From positions 1-64,000 of the forward strand of contig NZ_RQRT01000013.1 in assembly GCF_004335005.1 (NCBI RefSeq): DNA of 64,000 nucleotides, given 5' to 3'. This document shows positions 36,886-45,411 of this stretch, in pieces (the first letter of the stretch is position 1; each line of letters starts with the position of its first letter). Source of the DNA: Paracoccus nototheniae. GTDB taxonomy: Bacteria; Pseudomonadota; Alphaproteobacteria; Rhodobacterales; Rhodobacteraceae. A program made the position numbers and the translations under genes. The notes beneath the pieces are model-generated. The model was not told where the DNA came from. It saw only the letters and a list, made by a program, of their open reading frames with translations, and made no database searches.

Positions 36886-37805
36886 CCCGGCTGCCCATCC
36901 CCCGAATCGGCGCCAAACGCGGCCCGGACCTGCGCGGCGATCCATGTGCGAAAGCGCAGGAAGGCCGGATCGCCCTGATGCCGGTCGGGCCAGGCCAGCC
37001 AATAGGCGCCGTCGCCCGGAACGGCGGGGCGCAGCAGGGGCAGCAGGCGACCCTCGGCGATCTCGGGTTCGGCCAGATAGCTGGGCAGCAGCGCCACCCC
37101 CAGCCCGGCGATGGCCGACTGGATCATCATCGAGAACTGATCCATCACCATCCCCCGGACCGCCACCCCGCCGCCACCCTGCGCCGCGAACCACGCCTGC
37201 CATCCATGCGGGCGCGTTTCCAGCTGCAGCATCGGCAGACCGGCCATGTCGGCGGTCCCGGTCACCGGATGGCGGGCCAGAAAACCGGGGGCGGCGCAGG
37301 CCGTCAGCCGTTCATCGAACAGCCGCATGTGATGCGCGTCGGGCCAGTCGCCCTGCCCGAAATAGATCGCCGCATCAAAGGCCCCGGTCGCCAGGCTGAC
37401 GCGCTGGATCTTGGTCGACAGATTGACCGAGATGCCGGGATTGTCCGACAGGAACTGCCCGATGCGGGGCGCCAGCCAGCGCGTCGCGAATGTCGGCAGC
37501 ACCGACAGCGACAGCGTCCCGCCGCCCGGATTGGCGATCAGCCCCATGCTGGCACGCTGGATCAGGTCCAGCCCCTGCGTGATGTGGGCGGCATAGACCA
37601 GTGCCTCGGCGGTGGGGATCAGGCGCTTGCGCTGGCGCAGAAACAGCGGCTTGCCCAGCTGATCCTCCAGCGCGGCGATCAGGCGGCTGACGGTGCTTTG
37701 GGTCAAGGACAGCTCATCCGCCGCCGCGGTGACCGACCGGTGGCGCATCACCGCCTCGAGGGCGATCAGCTGGGACAGCGAGGGCAGGAACCGGCGTTGA
37801 CGCAT
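36882..37805 (-). CDS. LysR-family regulator, probable activator of glutarate catabolism
   Basis: 307 residues. N-terminal HTH: SLSQLIALEAVMRHRSVTAAADELSLTQSTVSRLIAALE, then a substrate-binding domain of the GcvA/AmpR-like type. It is divergent from gcdH by 106 bp, and an 8-bp-arm palindrome (37807-37829) sits between them, directly beside its own start codon. It probably regulates gcdH and the CoA-transferase in response to glutarate or glutaryl-CoA; this is inference from position. The ATG lacks a clear ribosome site. Confidence 0.85.
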   Translation of the reverse strand: MRQRRFLPSLSQLIALEAVMRHRSVTAAADELSLTQSTVSRLIAALEDQLGKPLFLRQRKRLIPTAEALVYAAHITQGLDLIQRASMGLIANPGGGTLSLSVLPTFATRWLAPRIGQFLSDNPGISVNLSTKIQRVSLATGAFDAAIYFGQGDWPDAHHMRLFDERLTACAAPGFLARHPVTGTADMAGLPMLQLETRPHGWQAWFAAQGGGGVAVRGMVMDQFSMMIQSAIAGLGVALLPSYLAEPEIAEGRLLPLLRPAVPGDGAYWLAWPDRHQGDPAFLRFRTWIAAQVRAAFGADSGDGQPG

Positions 37806-37806
37806 G

Positions 37807-37829
37807 GTTCATGCATAGGGCGCATGAAC
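37807..37829. promoter_or_regulatory. Probable LysR operator (perfect inverted repeat)
   Basis: GTTCATGC at 37807-37814 and GCATGAAC at 37822-37829 form perfect 8-bp arms around 7 bp, with the T-N11-A spacing typical of LysR sites inside it (ATGC...GCAT). It starts 2 bp from the LysR start codon and about 80 bp from gcdH, so it can serve both autoregulation and gcdH control. Confidence 0.7.
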
Positions 37830-37911
37830 TCATGTGGAAATACTGTTTTTCGTCACGCCCCCGATGGGATAGGTTCGGTGCAACGATGACCCCTGCAGGG
37901 AAGGCCCGATC

Positions 37912-39120
37912 ATGCTGGACAAGACCACCGTGGACCACAAGGGCAGTGCCTTTGTCTGGGAAGATCCGTTCCTGCTGGAGGATCAGCTGGACGAAAACGA
38001 ACGCATGATCCGCGACACCGCCGCAGCCTTTGCCGCCGACAAGCTGGCGCCCCGCGTGCAGGACGCCTATCTGAACGAACAGACCGACCCCGAGATTTTC
38101 CGCGAGATGGGCGCCAGCGGCTTGCTGGGCGTGACGATCCCCGAGGAATATGGCGGGGTGGGTGCATCCTATGTGGCCTACGGCCTGGTCGCGCGAGAGG
38201 TCGAGCGCATCGACAGCGGCTATCGCAGCATGATGTCGGTCCAAAGCTCTCTGGTGATGTTTCCGATCCATGCCTACGGCTCGGAAGAGCAGCGGATGCG
38301 GTATCTGCCGAAACTGGCATCGGGCGAATGGATCGGCTGTTTCGGTCTGACCGAACCCGATGCCGGGTCCGATCCGGCGGGCATGAAGACGCGGGCGGTG
38401 AAGACCGATGGCGGCTATGTGCTGAACGGGTCCAAGATGTGGATCTCGAACAGCCCGATCGCGGATGTTTTCGTGATCTGGGCCAAGTCCGATGCGCATG
38501 GCGGCAAGATCCGCGGGTTCATCCTGGACAAGCGCATGAAGGGCCTGTCCGCGCCCAAGATCGACGGCAAGCTGAGCTTGCGCGCGTCCGTCACCGGCGA
38601 GATCGTGATGCAGGATGTCGAGGTCGGCGAAGACGCCCTGCTGCCCAATGTCAGCGGCATGTCCGGGCCGTTCGGCTGCCTGAACCGCGCGCGCTATGGC
38701 ATCAGCTGGGGCGTGATGGGGGCGGCCGAGGATTGCTGGTTCCGCGCCCATCGCTATGGCATGGACCGCAAGCAGTTCGACCGTCCTCTGGCCGCCACGC
38801 AACTGTATCAGAAAAAGCTGGCCGATATGCAGACCGAGATTGCCCTGGGCCTGCAGGCGTCCTTGCGGGTCGGTCGGCTGATGGATCAGGGCCGGTTCGC
38901 GCCCGAGATGATCTCGATGATCAAGCGCAACAATTGCGGCAAGGCGCTGGATATCGCGCGGATGGCCCGCGACATGCATGGCGGCAACGGCATCCAGATC
39001 GGATACCACGTCATGCGCCATTCCCAGAATCTGGAAACCGTGAACACTTATGAGGGCACGCATGACGTCCATGCCCTGATTCTGGGGCGTGCGCAGACCG
39101 GGCTGGCCGCCTTTGGCTGA
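37912..39120 (+). CDS. gcdH: Glutaryl-CoA dehydrogenase
   Basis: FAD acyl-CoA dehydrogenase family, 402 residues; oxidises and decarboxylates glutaryl-CoA to crotonyl-CoA in lysine/tryptophan/glutarate breakdown. FAD and substrate motifs [17 protein letters not shown] and [17 protein letters not shown]; the C-terminal catalytic Glu is in [16 protein letters not shown]. The ILDxR-like and arginine-containing pocket is typical of GcdH, and the neighbouring CoA-transferase supports glutaryl-CoA as substrate. Confidence 0.93.
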   Translation: MLDKTTVDHKGSAFVWEDPFLLEDQLDENERMIRDTAAAFAADKLAPRVQDAYLNEQTDPEIFREMGASGLLGVTIPEEYGGVGASYVAYGLVAREVERIDSGYRSMMSVQSSLVMFPIHAYGSEEQRMRYLPKLASGEWIGCFGLTEPDAGSDPAGMKTRAVKTDGGYVLNGSKMWISNSPIADVFVIWAKSDAHGGKIRGFILDKRMKGLSAPKIDGKLSLRASVTGEIVMQDVEVGEDALLPNVSGMSGPFGCLNRARYGISWGVMGAAEDCWFRAHRYGMDRKQFDRPLAATQLYQKKLADMQTEIALGLQASLRVGRLMDQGRFAPEMISMIKRNNCGKALDIARMARDMHGGNGIQIGYHVMRHSQNLETVNTYEGTHDVHALILGRAQTGLAAFG

Positions 39121-40273
39121 CGGCCCCCTGTCCGGCCTGAAGGTGGTCGAGTTGGCGCGCATTCTGGCCGGTCCGTGGATCGGTCAGACGCTGGCCGATC
39201 TGGGCGCGCAGGTGATCAAGGTCGAGGCGCCCGAGGGCGACGACACCCGCCGGTGGGGCCCGCCCTTCATCACCCGGCCCCGCGCCGATGGCGGTTCGGA
39301 AACGGTCGCCGCCTATTTCCACGCCGCCAATCGCGGCAAGACCAGCGTCACCTGCGATTTCAACGATGCTGGCGATCTGGCAAGGCTGCGGGATCTGATC
39401 GACAGCGCCGATGTGGTGATCGAGAATTTCAAGCAGGGCGGGCTGGCACGGTTCGGGCTGGATTATGCCAGCGTCTCGGCGCGCAATCCAGGGCTGGTCT
39501 ATGCCTCGGTCACCGGGTTCGGGCAGACCGGGCCGCGCGCCCGCCAGCCGGGCTATGATTTCCTGATCCAGGGCATGGGCGGGATCATGGAGCTGACCGG
39601 CGATCCTTTGGGCGATCCGCAGAAGGTCGGCGTGGCCTGGATCGACATCTTCACGGGGCTTTATGGCGTGATCGGCATTCAGGCGGCTCTGGCGGAACGC
39701 GCGCTGTCGGGTCGGGGGCAGCAGGTCGATCTGGCGCTGTTCGATTGCGCCCTGGGGGTGCTGGCCAATCAGGCGGCCAATCACCTGCTGGGCGGGATGG
39801 AACCCGCGCGGCTTGGCAATGCCCATCCCAATATCGTGCCCTATCAGGTCTTTCCGGCCCGCGACGGGCATCTGATCATCGCCTGCGGCAATGACCGGCA
39901 GTTCCGCGCCCTGTGTCTGGCGCTGGATCTGCCGGCGCTGGCCGAAGATCCGTCCCTTGCCACCAATGCGCAGCGCGTGGCGGCGCGCGCGGTCTTATGT
40001 GCGGATCTGGCGCGCGCGACCGCCTCGCGCAGCCGCGCCGATCTGATCGCCGCATTGGCGCAGGCGGGGGTTCCGGCGGGGCCGATCAACCGCGTGTCCG
40101 AGGCGCTGGCCGATCCTCAGGCAGAAGCGCGCGGCATGGTCATCGCGCCCGAAGGGATCGCGGGGCTGCGCACGCCGATCACGCTGTCGCGCAGCGCCTC
40201 GGTCTCGGACAAGGCGGCGCCGACCTTGGGCGAGGGGGATTGGGCGTTCCGCGACGGATCGGCGGTCAGTTGA
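39113..40273 (+). CDS. Class-III CoA-transferase, probably succinyl-CoA:glutarate CoA-transferase
   Basis: CaiB/BaiF family, about 386 residues. [59 protein letters not shown] and [17 protein letters not shown] (catalytic Asp) are family motifs. No ATG is available at the expected N-terminus; a TTG at 39113 (overlapping gcdH by 8 bp) or a GTG at 39089 must be used. Next to gcdH it is the likely enzyme activating glutarate (as in human SUGCT); substrate inferred from context. Confidence 0.88.
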   Translation: MADGPLSGLKVVELARILAGPWIGQTLADLGAQVIKVEAPEGDDTRRWGPPFITRPRADGGSETVAAYFHAANRGKTSVTCDFNDAGDLARLRDLIDSADVVIENFKQGGLARFGLDYASVSARNPGLVYASVTGFGQTGPRARQPGYDFLIQGMGGIMELTGDPLGDPQKVGVAWIDIFTGLYGVIGIQAALAERALSGRGQQVDLALFDCALGVLANQAANHLLGGMEPARLGNAHPNIVPYQVFPARDGHLIIACGNDRQFRALCLALDLPALAEDPSLATNAQRVAARAVLCADLARATASRSRADLIAALAQAGVPAGPINRVSEALADPQAEARGMVIAPEGIAGLRTPITLSRSASVSDKAAPTLGEGDWAFRDGSAVS

Positions 40274-41102
40274 CGGCGGTGACCGATGTCAGAACCTGCC
40301 GGGCATGCTGCGGCAGCGCGGCGATCCGGGCCTGCGGGCCAAGTGCGCAGTCGAAGACGATATCGGTGCCAAGCGCATAGACCCGCGTTTCCGGGCGCAA
40401 GGCGTCCTTCAGCCGGTCCACGGGCGACAGGCTGGTCAGCCCCTGCGGCCCCGCCCCGATGATCAGCGGCGCGACCGAGACCTGCAACCGATCCAGAAGT
40501 CCCGCCTCCAGAAACCCGGTGATGGTCAGGCCGCCACCCTCGATCAGCAGCGATCCCAGACCCATGCCGCGCAGGCCCTGCAGGATCTGGGCCGGGTCCA
40601 GACGACCGCCCGGGGCGGGCAGGCGCAGCACCTCGACCCCGGTCGGGTGGTTGCGGTCGGCGCCGGTCACGATTACCCGGCGGGCGCCGTCCGGGGTCAG
40701 CACCGGGGCACCGTCGGGCAGCCGTCCGCGCGGATCGATCACGATGCGGGCGGGGTTGTGACCGCTGCACAGCCGCACGGTCAGGCGCGGCTGATCATGC
40801 AGCGCGGTCTTGACGCCGATCACCACGCCATCGACCAGCGCCCGCAGCCGGTGCAGATGGGCCAGCCCCTCGGGGCCCGACACGTCGCGCGCATCGCCCG
40901 AGGCGGTGGCCACCCGCCCGTCCAGCGACTGTCCAATCTGGGCCAGCGTCACTGGCCCCAGATCGCGCCGCGCCACGGGACCGTACAGATCCAGCGCCGC
41001 GCGTTCGCCCGGGGTGAACCGCCCGCAGCAAGCGCAGGCGGTGCCGCTGCGCACGGACAGGATGCGGTCCCAGACCCGGGGGGTGACGTCGACGGCGTGC
41101 AT
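40266..41102 (-). CDS. RibD C-terminal-type reductase with a Cys-containing N-terminal extension
   Basis: 278 residues. Residues from about 50 form a RibD_C/DHFR-like domain: VTLAQIGQSLDGRVAT, DVSGPEGLAHLHRLRALVDGVVIGV, PRLTVRLC, LLIEGGGLTITGF. In riboflavin synthesis this domain reduces the ribosyl side chain of a pyrimidine intermediate with NADPH. No deaminase domain is present. The first about 48 residues are additional and hold C23, C25 and C26 (TACACCGRF), which might bind metal. agagga precedes the ATG. Last gene of the five-gene operon; its 3' end overlaps the convergent CoA-transferase by 8 bp. Confidence 0.82.
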   Translation of the reverse strand: MHAVDVTPRVWDRILSVRSGTACACCGRFTPGERAALDLYGPVARRDLGPVTLAQIGQSLDGRVATASGDARDVSGPEGLAHLHRLRALVDGVVIGVKTALHDQPRLTVRLCSGHNPARIVIDPRGRLPDGAPVLTPDGARRVIVTGADRNHPTGVEVLRLPAPGGRLDPAQILQGLRGMGLGSLLIEGGGLTITGFLEAGLLDRLQVSVAPLIIGAGPQGLTSLSPVDRLKDALRPETRVYALGTDIVFDCALGPQARIAALPQHARQVLTSVTAVN

Positions 41103-41125
41103 GGCGGTCCTCTCCTCGGGTGGGG

Positions 41126-41893
41126 TCAGGTGGGGGGCAGGGCAAGCAGGTCCAGATGCCCGATCAGGCATCCGGTCGCGGGGGCGGCGGCGATGCGCAT
41201 GCGGCCCCAGTTGGCGGCATCAACGGCGCCCGCCTCGGCAGCGGCCCCGGCGATCCCCTCGACCAGCGCCGCATGCAGGGGCGCGCTGTCCGGGCCGATG
41301 CGCCAGGGGCTGGACCCGTCATGGACGGTGAACCCGGCCTTTCGAAGGATCGCGGGCGCGGTGGCTGCGGCATCGGGGCCAAGAGCGGCGCCCAGGCCCT
41401 TGTCGCCGCGCTGGTGGCTGTTGAAGGCCTGCGTGATCGCGGCATCGCCCGGCAGCGCCGGATCCCATTCCATGACCCCGTCATAGGACAGCGCCGCATA
41501 AAACGGGAGACCCGCACCCGCCAGCCTTTCCGCCAGAGCCGCAATCCACGGCGCGGGCATCAGATCCAGCAGGGCCGAGGCGGTAACCAGCGTCACCCCA
41601 TCCAAAGGCAGTGCGTCCAGATCGCGCAGGTCCAGCGCATGGGTCTGCGCCCGACCCGGAGCCTCGGTCGCCGCCCGGGTCAGCAGCTCGGGATCGTTGT
41701 CCACCAGATGCCAGCGGGCGTTGCCGGGCAGATGCGGCGCCAGCGTGCGCAGCGTCGATCCGGTGCCGCAGCCCAGATCCAGGATCACCGGATCATTCCC
41801 CGCCACGGCCACCGCCCGCGCCAGCAACCCGGCATGCCGGGCCGCGATATCGGCAGGTTCGCGCAAGGCCAGCCATTCGGCGGAAAACCCCAT
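41126..41893 (-). CDS. Class I SAM-dependent methyltransferase of the pterin-like operon
   Basis: 255 residues. The SAM-binding motif is VILDLGCGTGSTLR (about 36-49), the acidic motif II is WHLVDNDPELL, and motif IV region is VTASALLDLMP. The N-terminus GFSAEWLALREPADIAARHAG is distinctive. The start has agggg upstream and lies 2 bp after the stop of the PTPS-like gene. The substrate is unknown; in this context it may methylate a pterin or pyrimidine, comparable in principle to the methyltransferase of toxoflavin synthesis. Confidence 0.82.
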   Translation of the reverse strand: MGFSAEWLALREPADIAARHAGLLARAVAVAGNDPVILDLGCGTGSTLRTLAPHLPGNARWHLVDNDPELLTRAATEAPGRAQTHALDLRDLDALPLDGVTLVTASALLDLMPAPWIAALAERLAGAGLPFYAALSYDGVMEWDPALPGDAAITQAFNSHQRGDKGLGAALGPDAAATAPAILRKAGFTVHDGSSPWRIGPDSAPLHAALVEGIAGAAAEAGAVDAANWGRMRIAAAPATGCLIGHLDLLALPPT

Positions 41894-41895
41894 GG

Positions 41896-42291
41896 TTACA
41901 GATCCCCCTCGAACCACGCCCGGGCCATATGGCTTTCATGCAGCAGCACGCGCAGCTTTTTCACCCGGCCGCCGTCCTTCAGATCGCCCGCACGAACCTT
42001 GGCGGCCATCTGGTCGAAGATATGTTTGCACAGAAACTCGGTCGTGGTCATCTTGCCTGCGAATTCCGGGATCTCGTCCAGATTTTTATACCGCAGCGGC
42101 GCCAGCGTCGCGGCCAGCGCCTCGGTCGCAAGGCCGATATCGACGACCAGACTTTCGTGATCCATCTCTTCGGCAAAAAAGGCCGTGTCGACGGTAAAGG
42201 TCGCGCCATGCATCCCCTGTGCCGGCCCGAAAGTGGGCGAGGGGAAGGAATGGGCGATCATGATATGGTCTCGGACTTCGACGGCGAACAT
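41896..42291 (-). CDS. 6-pyruvoyl-tetrahydropterin-synthase/QueD homologue lacking the canonical catalytic triad
   Basis: 131 residues with the T-fold layout. H14 (IMIAHSF) and H28 (GMHGATF) match two zinc ligands, but the third (HGH in the family) is A30. The catalytic Cys position holds A24, and the Asp-His pair expected in a LDHKxLND motif reads LRYKNLDE (R67, Y68). The pterin-anchoring acids appear retained (E85 in TTTE, E119 in LLHES). It is therefore either non-enzymatic or catalyses something else. Fifteen bp after the dehydrogenase stop, 2 bp before the methyltransferase. Confidence 0.8.
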   Translation of the reverse strand: MFAVEVRDHIMIAHSFPSPTFGPAQGMHGATFTVDTAFFAEEMDHESLVVDIGLATEALAATLAPLRYKNLDEIPEFAGKMTTTEFLCKHIFDQMAAKVRAGDLKDGGRVKKLRVLLHESHMARAWFEGDL

Positions 42292-42306
42292 GGAAACTCC
42301 TGATGG

Positions 42307-43251
42307 TCAGTAATGGATGCGGTGGCACAGCGTGGCGGGGTCGGCCAGAATGCCGGGATAGGCGGCAGGCAGATCGGCAAAACCCGTCTGACCCGAGATC
42401 AGAGCGTCCAGCCGGGCATCGTCCAACAGCGCCAGCGCCTTGGTCAGCCGGCGGCGATAGGTCCAGCGCGGCGCCCGGTCGGGCGGGATCGTCCCCACCT
42501 GAGAGCTGACGATGCGCAGCCTGCGGCTGTGAAACGCACCGCCAAGCGGCAGCGCGACCTGCGCTCCGCCATGCCAGCTGGCCTCGGTGATGGTGGCCTG
42601 CGGAGCGGCCAGCGAGAGGGCCAGCACCAGCCCCGCCTGCGTGGCGCTGGTATGGATCACCGCGTCCTGATCGGCGGGTGCCGCGTCGGGATGGGCAAAG
42701 GCGCAGCCGAGACCCTTGGCCAAAGCCTTGCGGTCGGGCAGGGTGTCGATCACGGTGACCTCGGCGCCGGGCAGGCGGGCGGCAAGGCTGGCCACCAGCA
42801 GGCCCACCAGCCCGCCGCCGACCACCGCAATGCGGTCGCCCGCACCCGCGCCGCTGTCCCACAGGATGTTCAGCGCGGTTTCCATATTCGCCGCAAGAAC
42901 GGCCCGTTCAGGCGGCAACCCGTCGGGCAGGGGGATCAGCGCATCCTGAGGCAGGCGGAATTCGGTCTGATGCGGGAACAGCGCGAAGACCGCCCGATCC
43001 CGCAGCGCCCCTTCGGTCGCGATGCCGACAGCGGCATAGCCGTATTTGACCGGAAAGGGGAAATCCCCTTCCTGAAACGGCGCGCGCATCCTGTCCTGTT
43101 CGCTGACGGGCACCTGCCCGGACAGGACCAGCCGTTCGGTTCCCCGGCTGATGCCCGAATACAGCGTGCGGACATGGACGCCCTCGCCCATCTGGCCAAG
43201 GCGGGCCTCGGCGGTGCCGGAGCCTGTGCACCACAGGGCCTGCGCGCTCAT
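42307..43251 (-). CDS. MDR-superfamily dehydrogenase, BchC-like, without canonical zinc ligands
   Basis: 314 residues. GroES-like N-terminus with LYSGISRGTERLVLSGQVP and FPFPVKYGYAAVG, then a Rossmann domain with VVGGGLVGLLVASLAA and VTVIDTLPDRKALA. The usual catalytic-zinc Cys is replaced by the SGISRGTE form seen in BchC-type proteins, and there is no structural-zinc Cys4 lobe. It likely oxidises or reduces an alcohol/carbonyl of the pathway intermediate. Its ATG overlaps the GTP cyclohydrolase II stop as ATGA. Confidence 0.82.
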   Translation of the reverse strand: MSAQALWCTGSGTAEARLGQMGEGVHVRTLYSGISRGTERLVLSGQVPVSEQDRMRAPFQEGDFPFPVKYGYAAVGIATEGALRDRAVFALFPHQTEFRLPQDALIPLPDGLPPERAVLAANMETALNILWDSGAGAGDRIAVVGGGLVGLLVASLAARLPGAEVTVIDTLPDRKALAKGLGCAFAHPDAAPADQDAVIHTSATQAGLVLALSLAAPQATITEASWHGGAQVALPLGGAFHSRRLRIVSSQVGTIPPDRAPRWTYRRRLTKALALLDDARLDALISGQTGFADLPAAYPGILADPATLCHRIHY

Positions 43252-44384
43252 GCCAGAAGATGCCCGGATTTGCGGGCCTTGGTGTCCAGATAGCGGGTAT
43301 TTTCGGGGCCGCGTCCGACCGTCAGCGCGACGCGTTCGACGACCTCGATCCCCTCGCTGTCCAGCCGGGCGATCTTGGCGGGGTTGTTGGTCATCAGCCG
43401 CACCTGCGCGATGCCCATCTGGCGCAGCAGCGCGGCGCCGGTGCGGAAATCCCGCTCGTCATCCTCGAATCCAAGGCGGTGATTGGCCTCGACCGTGTCC
43501 ATGCCCTGATCCTGCAGACTATAGGCGCGCATCTTGTTGGCCAGACCGATGCCGCGCCCCTCCTGATTGAGATACAGAAGAACGCCCGAGCCTTCGGCCT
43601 CCATCGCCGCCAGGGCTGCCTGCAGCTGGGGGCCGCAATCGCATTTCAGGCTGCCCAGTACATCGCCCGTGAAACAGGCGGAATGCAGGCGGACCAGAAC
43701 CGGCTTGCTGCGGTCGGGCTGGCCGACCTCGACCACATAATGTTCGGCGCCGCCATCGGGGTTGCGAAAGACGTGCAGGCGACCATTGCGCGCCGCCAGC
43801 ATCGGCACCCGCGCATTCGACACCGGGCGCGGATCGCGCGGTGCCATCAGCTGGGTCAGCACGTCATCGGCGGGCAGGATACCCAGATCATGGCCAAGGG
43901 CGGTGCCGATCACATCCGGGCCGGTAACGATCAGCGCGGCGGGCAACAGCTCGGCCGCCTTGACCAGCCGGATCGCGGCGCGGTGCAGGGTGGTGGGCGT
44001 CTGGTGCGGGGCCTGCGGCACCGCGTCGCGGGCAGGCATCCGGCGCGAGGGATCGGCCAAAGCCTGAATCCAGTCAAGCCGCGCACCGGGGGGCACGGGC
44101 AGCAGCGCCACCTCGCCCTCGTGCGGGCGGTGGCGCAGGGCCTCGGCGCGGCGGGCGGTGACGACCAGATCGTGATGCGCGCCAAGCGCGGCATAGCGTT
44201 CGGGCGACAGCGTTTCGACCGGATAGATCAGCGCCGCCGGGCCGCTGCCGGTCAGCACGACGGGCAGGCCAAGGCGCAGGTCGCCGACCATGCGGGCCAC
44301 GCGTTCGGCCAGACGCAAGGCCAGCGGATCAGCGGCAGGGGCGACCATCGACGGGGCCGGAAAGACGGGAGGAGACACGCGCAT
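43248..44384 (-). CDS. ribA: GTP cyclohydrolase II with N-terminal extension domain
   Basis: 378 residues. The C-terminal about 190 residues are GTP cyclohydrolase II: zinc-site VRLHSACFTGDVLGSLKCDCGPQL, LYLNQEGRGIGLANKMRAY and the nucleophile-arginine region. It opens the GTP imidazole ring to 2,5-diamino-6-ribosylamino-pyrimidinone 5'-phosphate. The N-terminal about 190 residues do not look like DHBP synthase (RibB) and correspond to the GTP-cyclohydrolase N-terminal domain known from other proteobacteria. First gene of the operon; gaagg precedes the ATG. No other riboflavin genes are nearby, so a dedicated non-riboflavin role is suggested. Confidence 0.9.
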   Translation of the reverse strand: MRVSPPVFPAPSMVAPAADPLALRLAERVARMVGDLRLGLPVVLTGSGPAALIYPVETLSPERYAALGAHHDLVVTARRAEALRHRPHEGEVALLPVPPGARLDWIQALADPSRRMPARDAVPQAPHQTPTTLHRAAIRLVKAAELLPAALIVTGPDVIGTALGHDLGILPADDVLTQLMAPRDPRPVSNARVPMLAARNGRLHVFRNPDGGAEHYVVEVGQPDRSKPVLVRLHSACFTGDVLGSLKCDCGPQLQAALAAMEAEGSGVLLYLNQEGRGIGLANKMRAYSLQDQGMDTVEANHRLGFEDDERDFRTGAALLRQMGIAQVRLMTNNPAKIARLDSEGIEVVERVALTVGRGPENTRYLDTKARKSGHLLA

Positions 44385-44413
44385 GGTTCGACCTTCAAGC
44401 CCTTGGGATCAGA

Positions 44414-44490
44414 TGTCACGATCTTCGCAACGTCTTGAAACACGGGCCAGTTCCGGAAGGGTTGCAGCCGCGTGTCACAATGTCGCAACG
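44414..44490 (-). promoter_or_regulatory. Pair of direct repeats upstream of the ribA-MDR-PTPS operon
   Basis: On the plus strand TGTCACGATCTTCGCAACG (44414-44432) recurs as TGTCACAATGTCGCAACG (44473-44490), about 59 bp apart, roughly five to six helical turns. Both sit within the first 110 bp ahead of the GTP cyclohydrolase II start codon, in the otherwise empty 295-bp divergent gap. They look like two binding sites for one regulator. Confidence 0.5.
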
Positions 44491-44679
44491 ACCGGCCGCA
44501 TGGGGCGGCGCGCGCGAACCGGGTCGCAAACCATCGGCGCGGCACCGATCCTGGTCGCGGCGACGGGACTGGCTGCGACACCCGGCCCCCCCCGCTGGAC
44601 GGCCCGGGCTGCAATCCCTAGGCTGACCGTCTGATGAACGCCGTCTGACGAACGCGGCCAGATGAATGAAGGGTCCATG

Positions 44680-45411
44680 ATGCAGATGCGCGCCACCTTG
44701 GGACTGATCCGGTCGCTGGCGATCTATTACAACCCGTGGCGGGTGCGCCAGTTGCGGGCTTTTTACGCGGGGCTGCTGCCGCCCGGTGCGCTGGCCTTCG
44801 ACATCGGCGCCCATGTCGGCAGCCGCGCGCGCGCGATGCGGGCTGCAGGCGCAAGGGTCGTGGCCTGCGAGCCGCAGCAGCCCTTTGCGGGTTTTCTGCG
44901 CCGCAGCCTGCCGCGCGACATCACCCTGCTGCAGCTGGCCGTCGGCCCGTCCGAGGCGATGGCACAGATGGCCGTGTCGTCGCTGCATCCGACGGTCTCA
45001 TCGCTCAGCACCAGTTTCGCGGACGAGGCGGCGGCGCTGCCGGGCTTTGGTCATGTCCGGTGGGACCGCAGCCAGCAGGTGCAGATGACCACCATGGACC
45101 GGCTGATCGCCGATCACGGCCTGCCCGATTTCGTCAAGATCGATGTCGAGGGGTTCGAGCTGGACGTGCTGTCCGGCCTCAGCCAGCCGCTGCCGATGCT
45201 GTCGGTCGAATATCTGCCCGCCTTCGGCCAGCGGACGCTGGCGGTGATCGACCGGCTGCAGGATCTGGGCAGCTATCGCTTCAACCCGGTCACGGGCGAG
45301 GCCGGGGGCTTTCTATGGGACGACTGGCGCGGGCCGGATGCTGTGCGCCAATGGCTGACCGGTCTGCCGCCGGATGCCGGATCGGGCGATCTTTACGCGC
45401 GGCTGGACTGA
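44680..45411 (+). CDS. FkbM-family methyltransferase
   Basis: 243 residues, SAM-dependent. SAM motif LAFDIGAHVGSRARAMRAAGARVVACEPQ, the family DFVKIDVEGFELDVLSGL segment (about 150-168) and MLSVEYLPAF identify FkbM methyltransferases, which O-methylate sugars or secondary metabolites. The ATG at 44680 is preceded by gaaggg at 6-nt spacing; ATGs at 44662, 44677 and 44686 are alternatives. It is divergent from the ribA-type operon. Substrate unknown. Confidence 0.85.
   Translation: MQMRATLGLIRSLAIYYNPWRVRQLRAFYAGLLPPGALAFDIGAHVGSRARAMRAAGARVVACEPQQPFAGFLRRSLPRDITLLQLAVGPSEAMAQMAVSSLHPTVSSLSTSFADEAAALPGFGHVRWDRSQQVQMTTMDRLIADHGLPDFVKIDVEGFELDVLSGLSQPLPMLSVEYLPAFGQRTLAVIDRLQDLGSYRFNPVTGEAGGFLWDDWRGPDAVRQWLTGLPPDAGSGDLYARLD

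Noticed and set aside
34651-37203. 850-residue minus-strand frame opposite the SMC-like ATPase
   Set aside because: Low-complexity Gly/Arg/Gln composition; the plus strand has Walker motifs and the LysR gene shares part of the region.
41896-42291. queD of a queuosine/7-deazapurine pathway
   Set aside because: No queC, queE or folE nearby and the QueD catalytic residues are missing.
43248-44384. Bifunctional RibBA of the riboflavin operon
   Set aside because: The N-terminal half lacks DHBP-synthase motifs and ribE/ribH are not neighbours.
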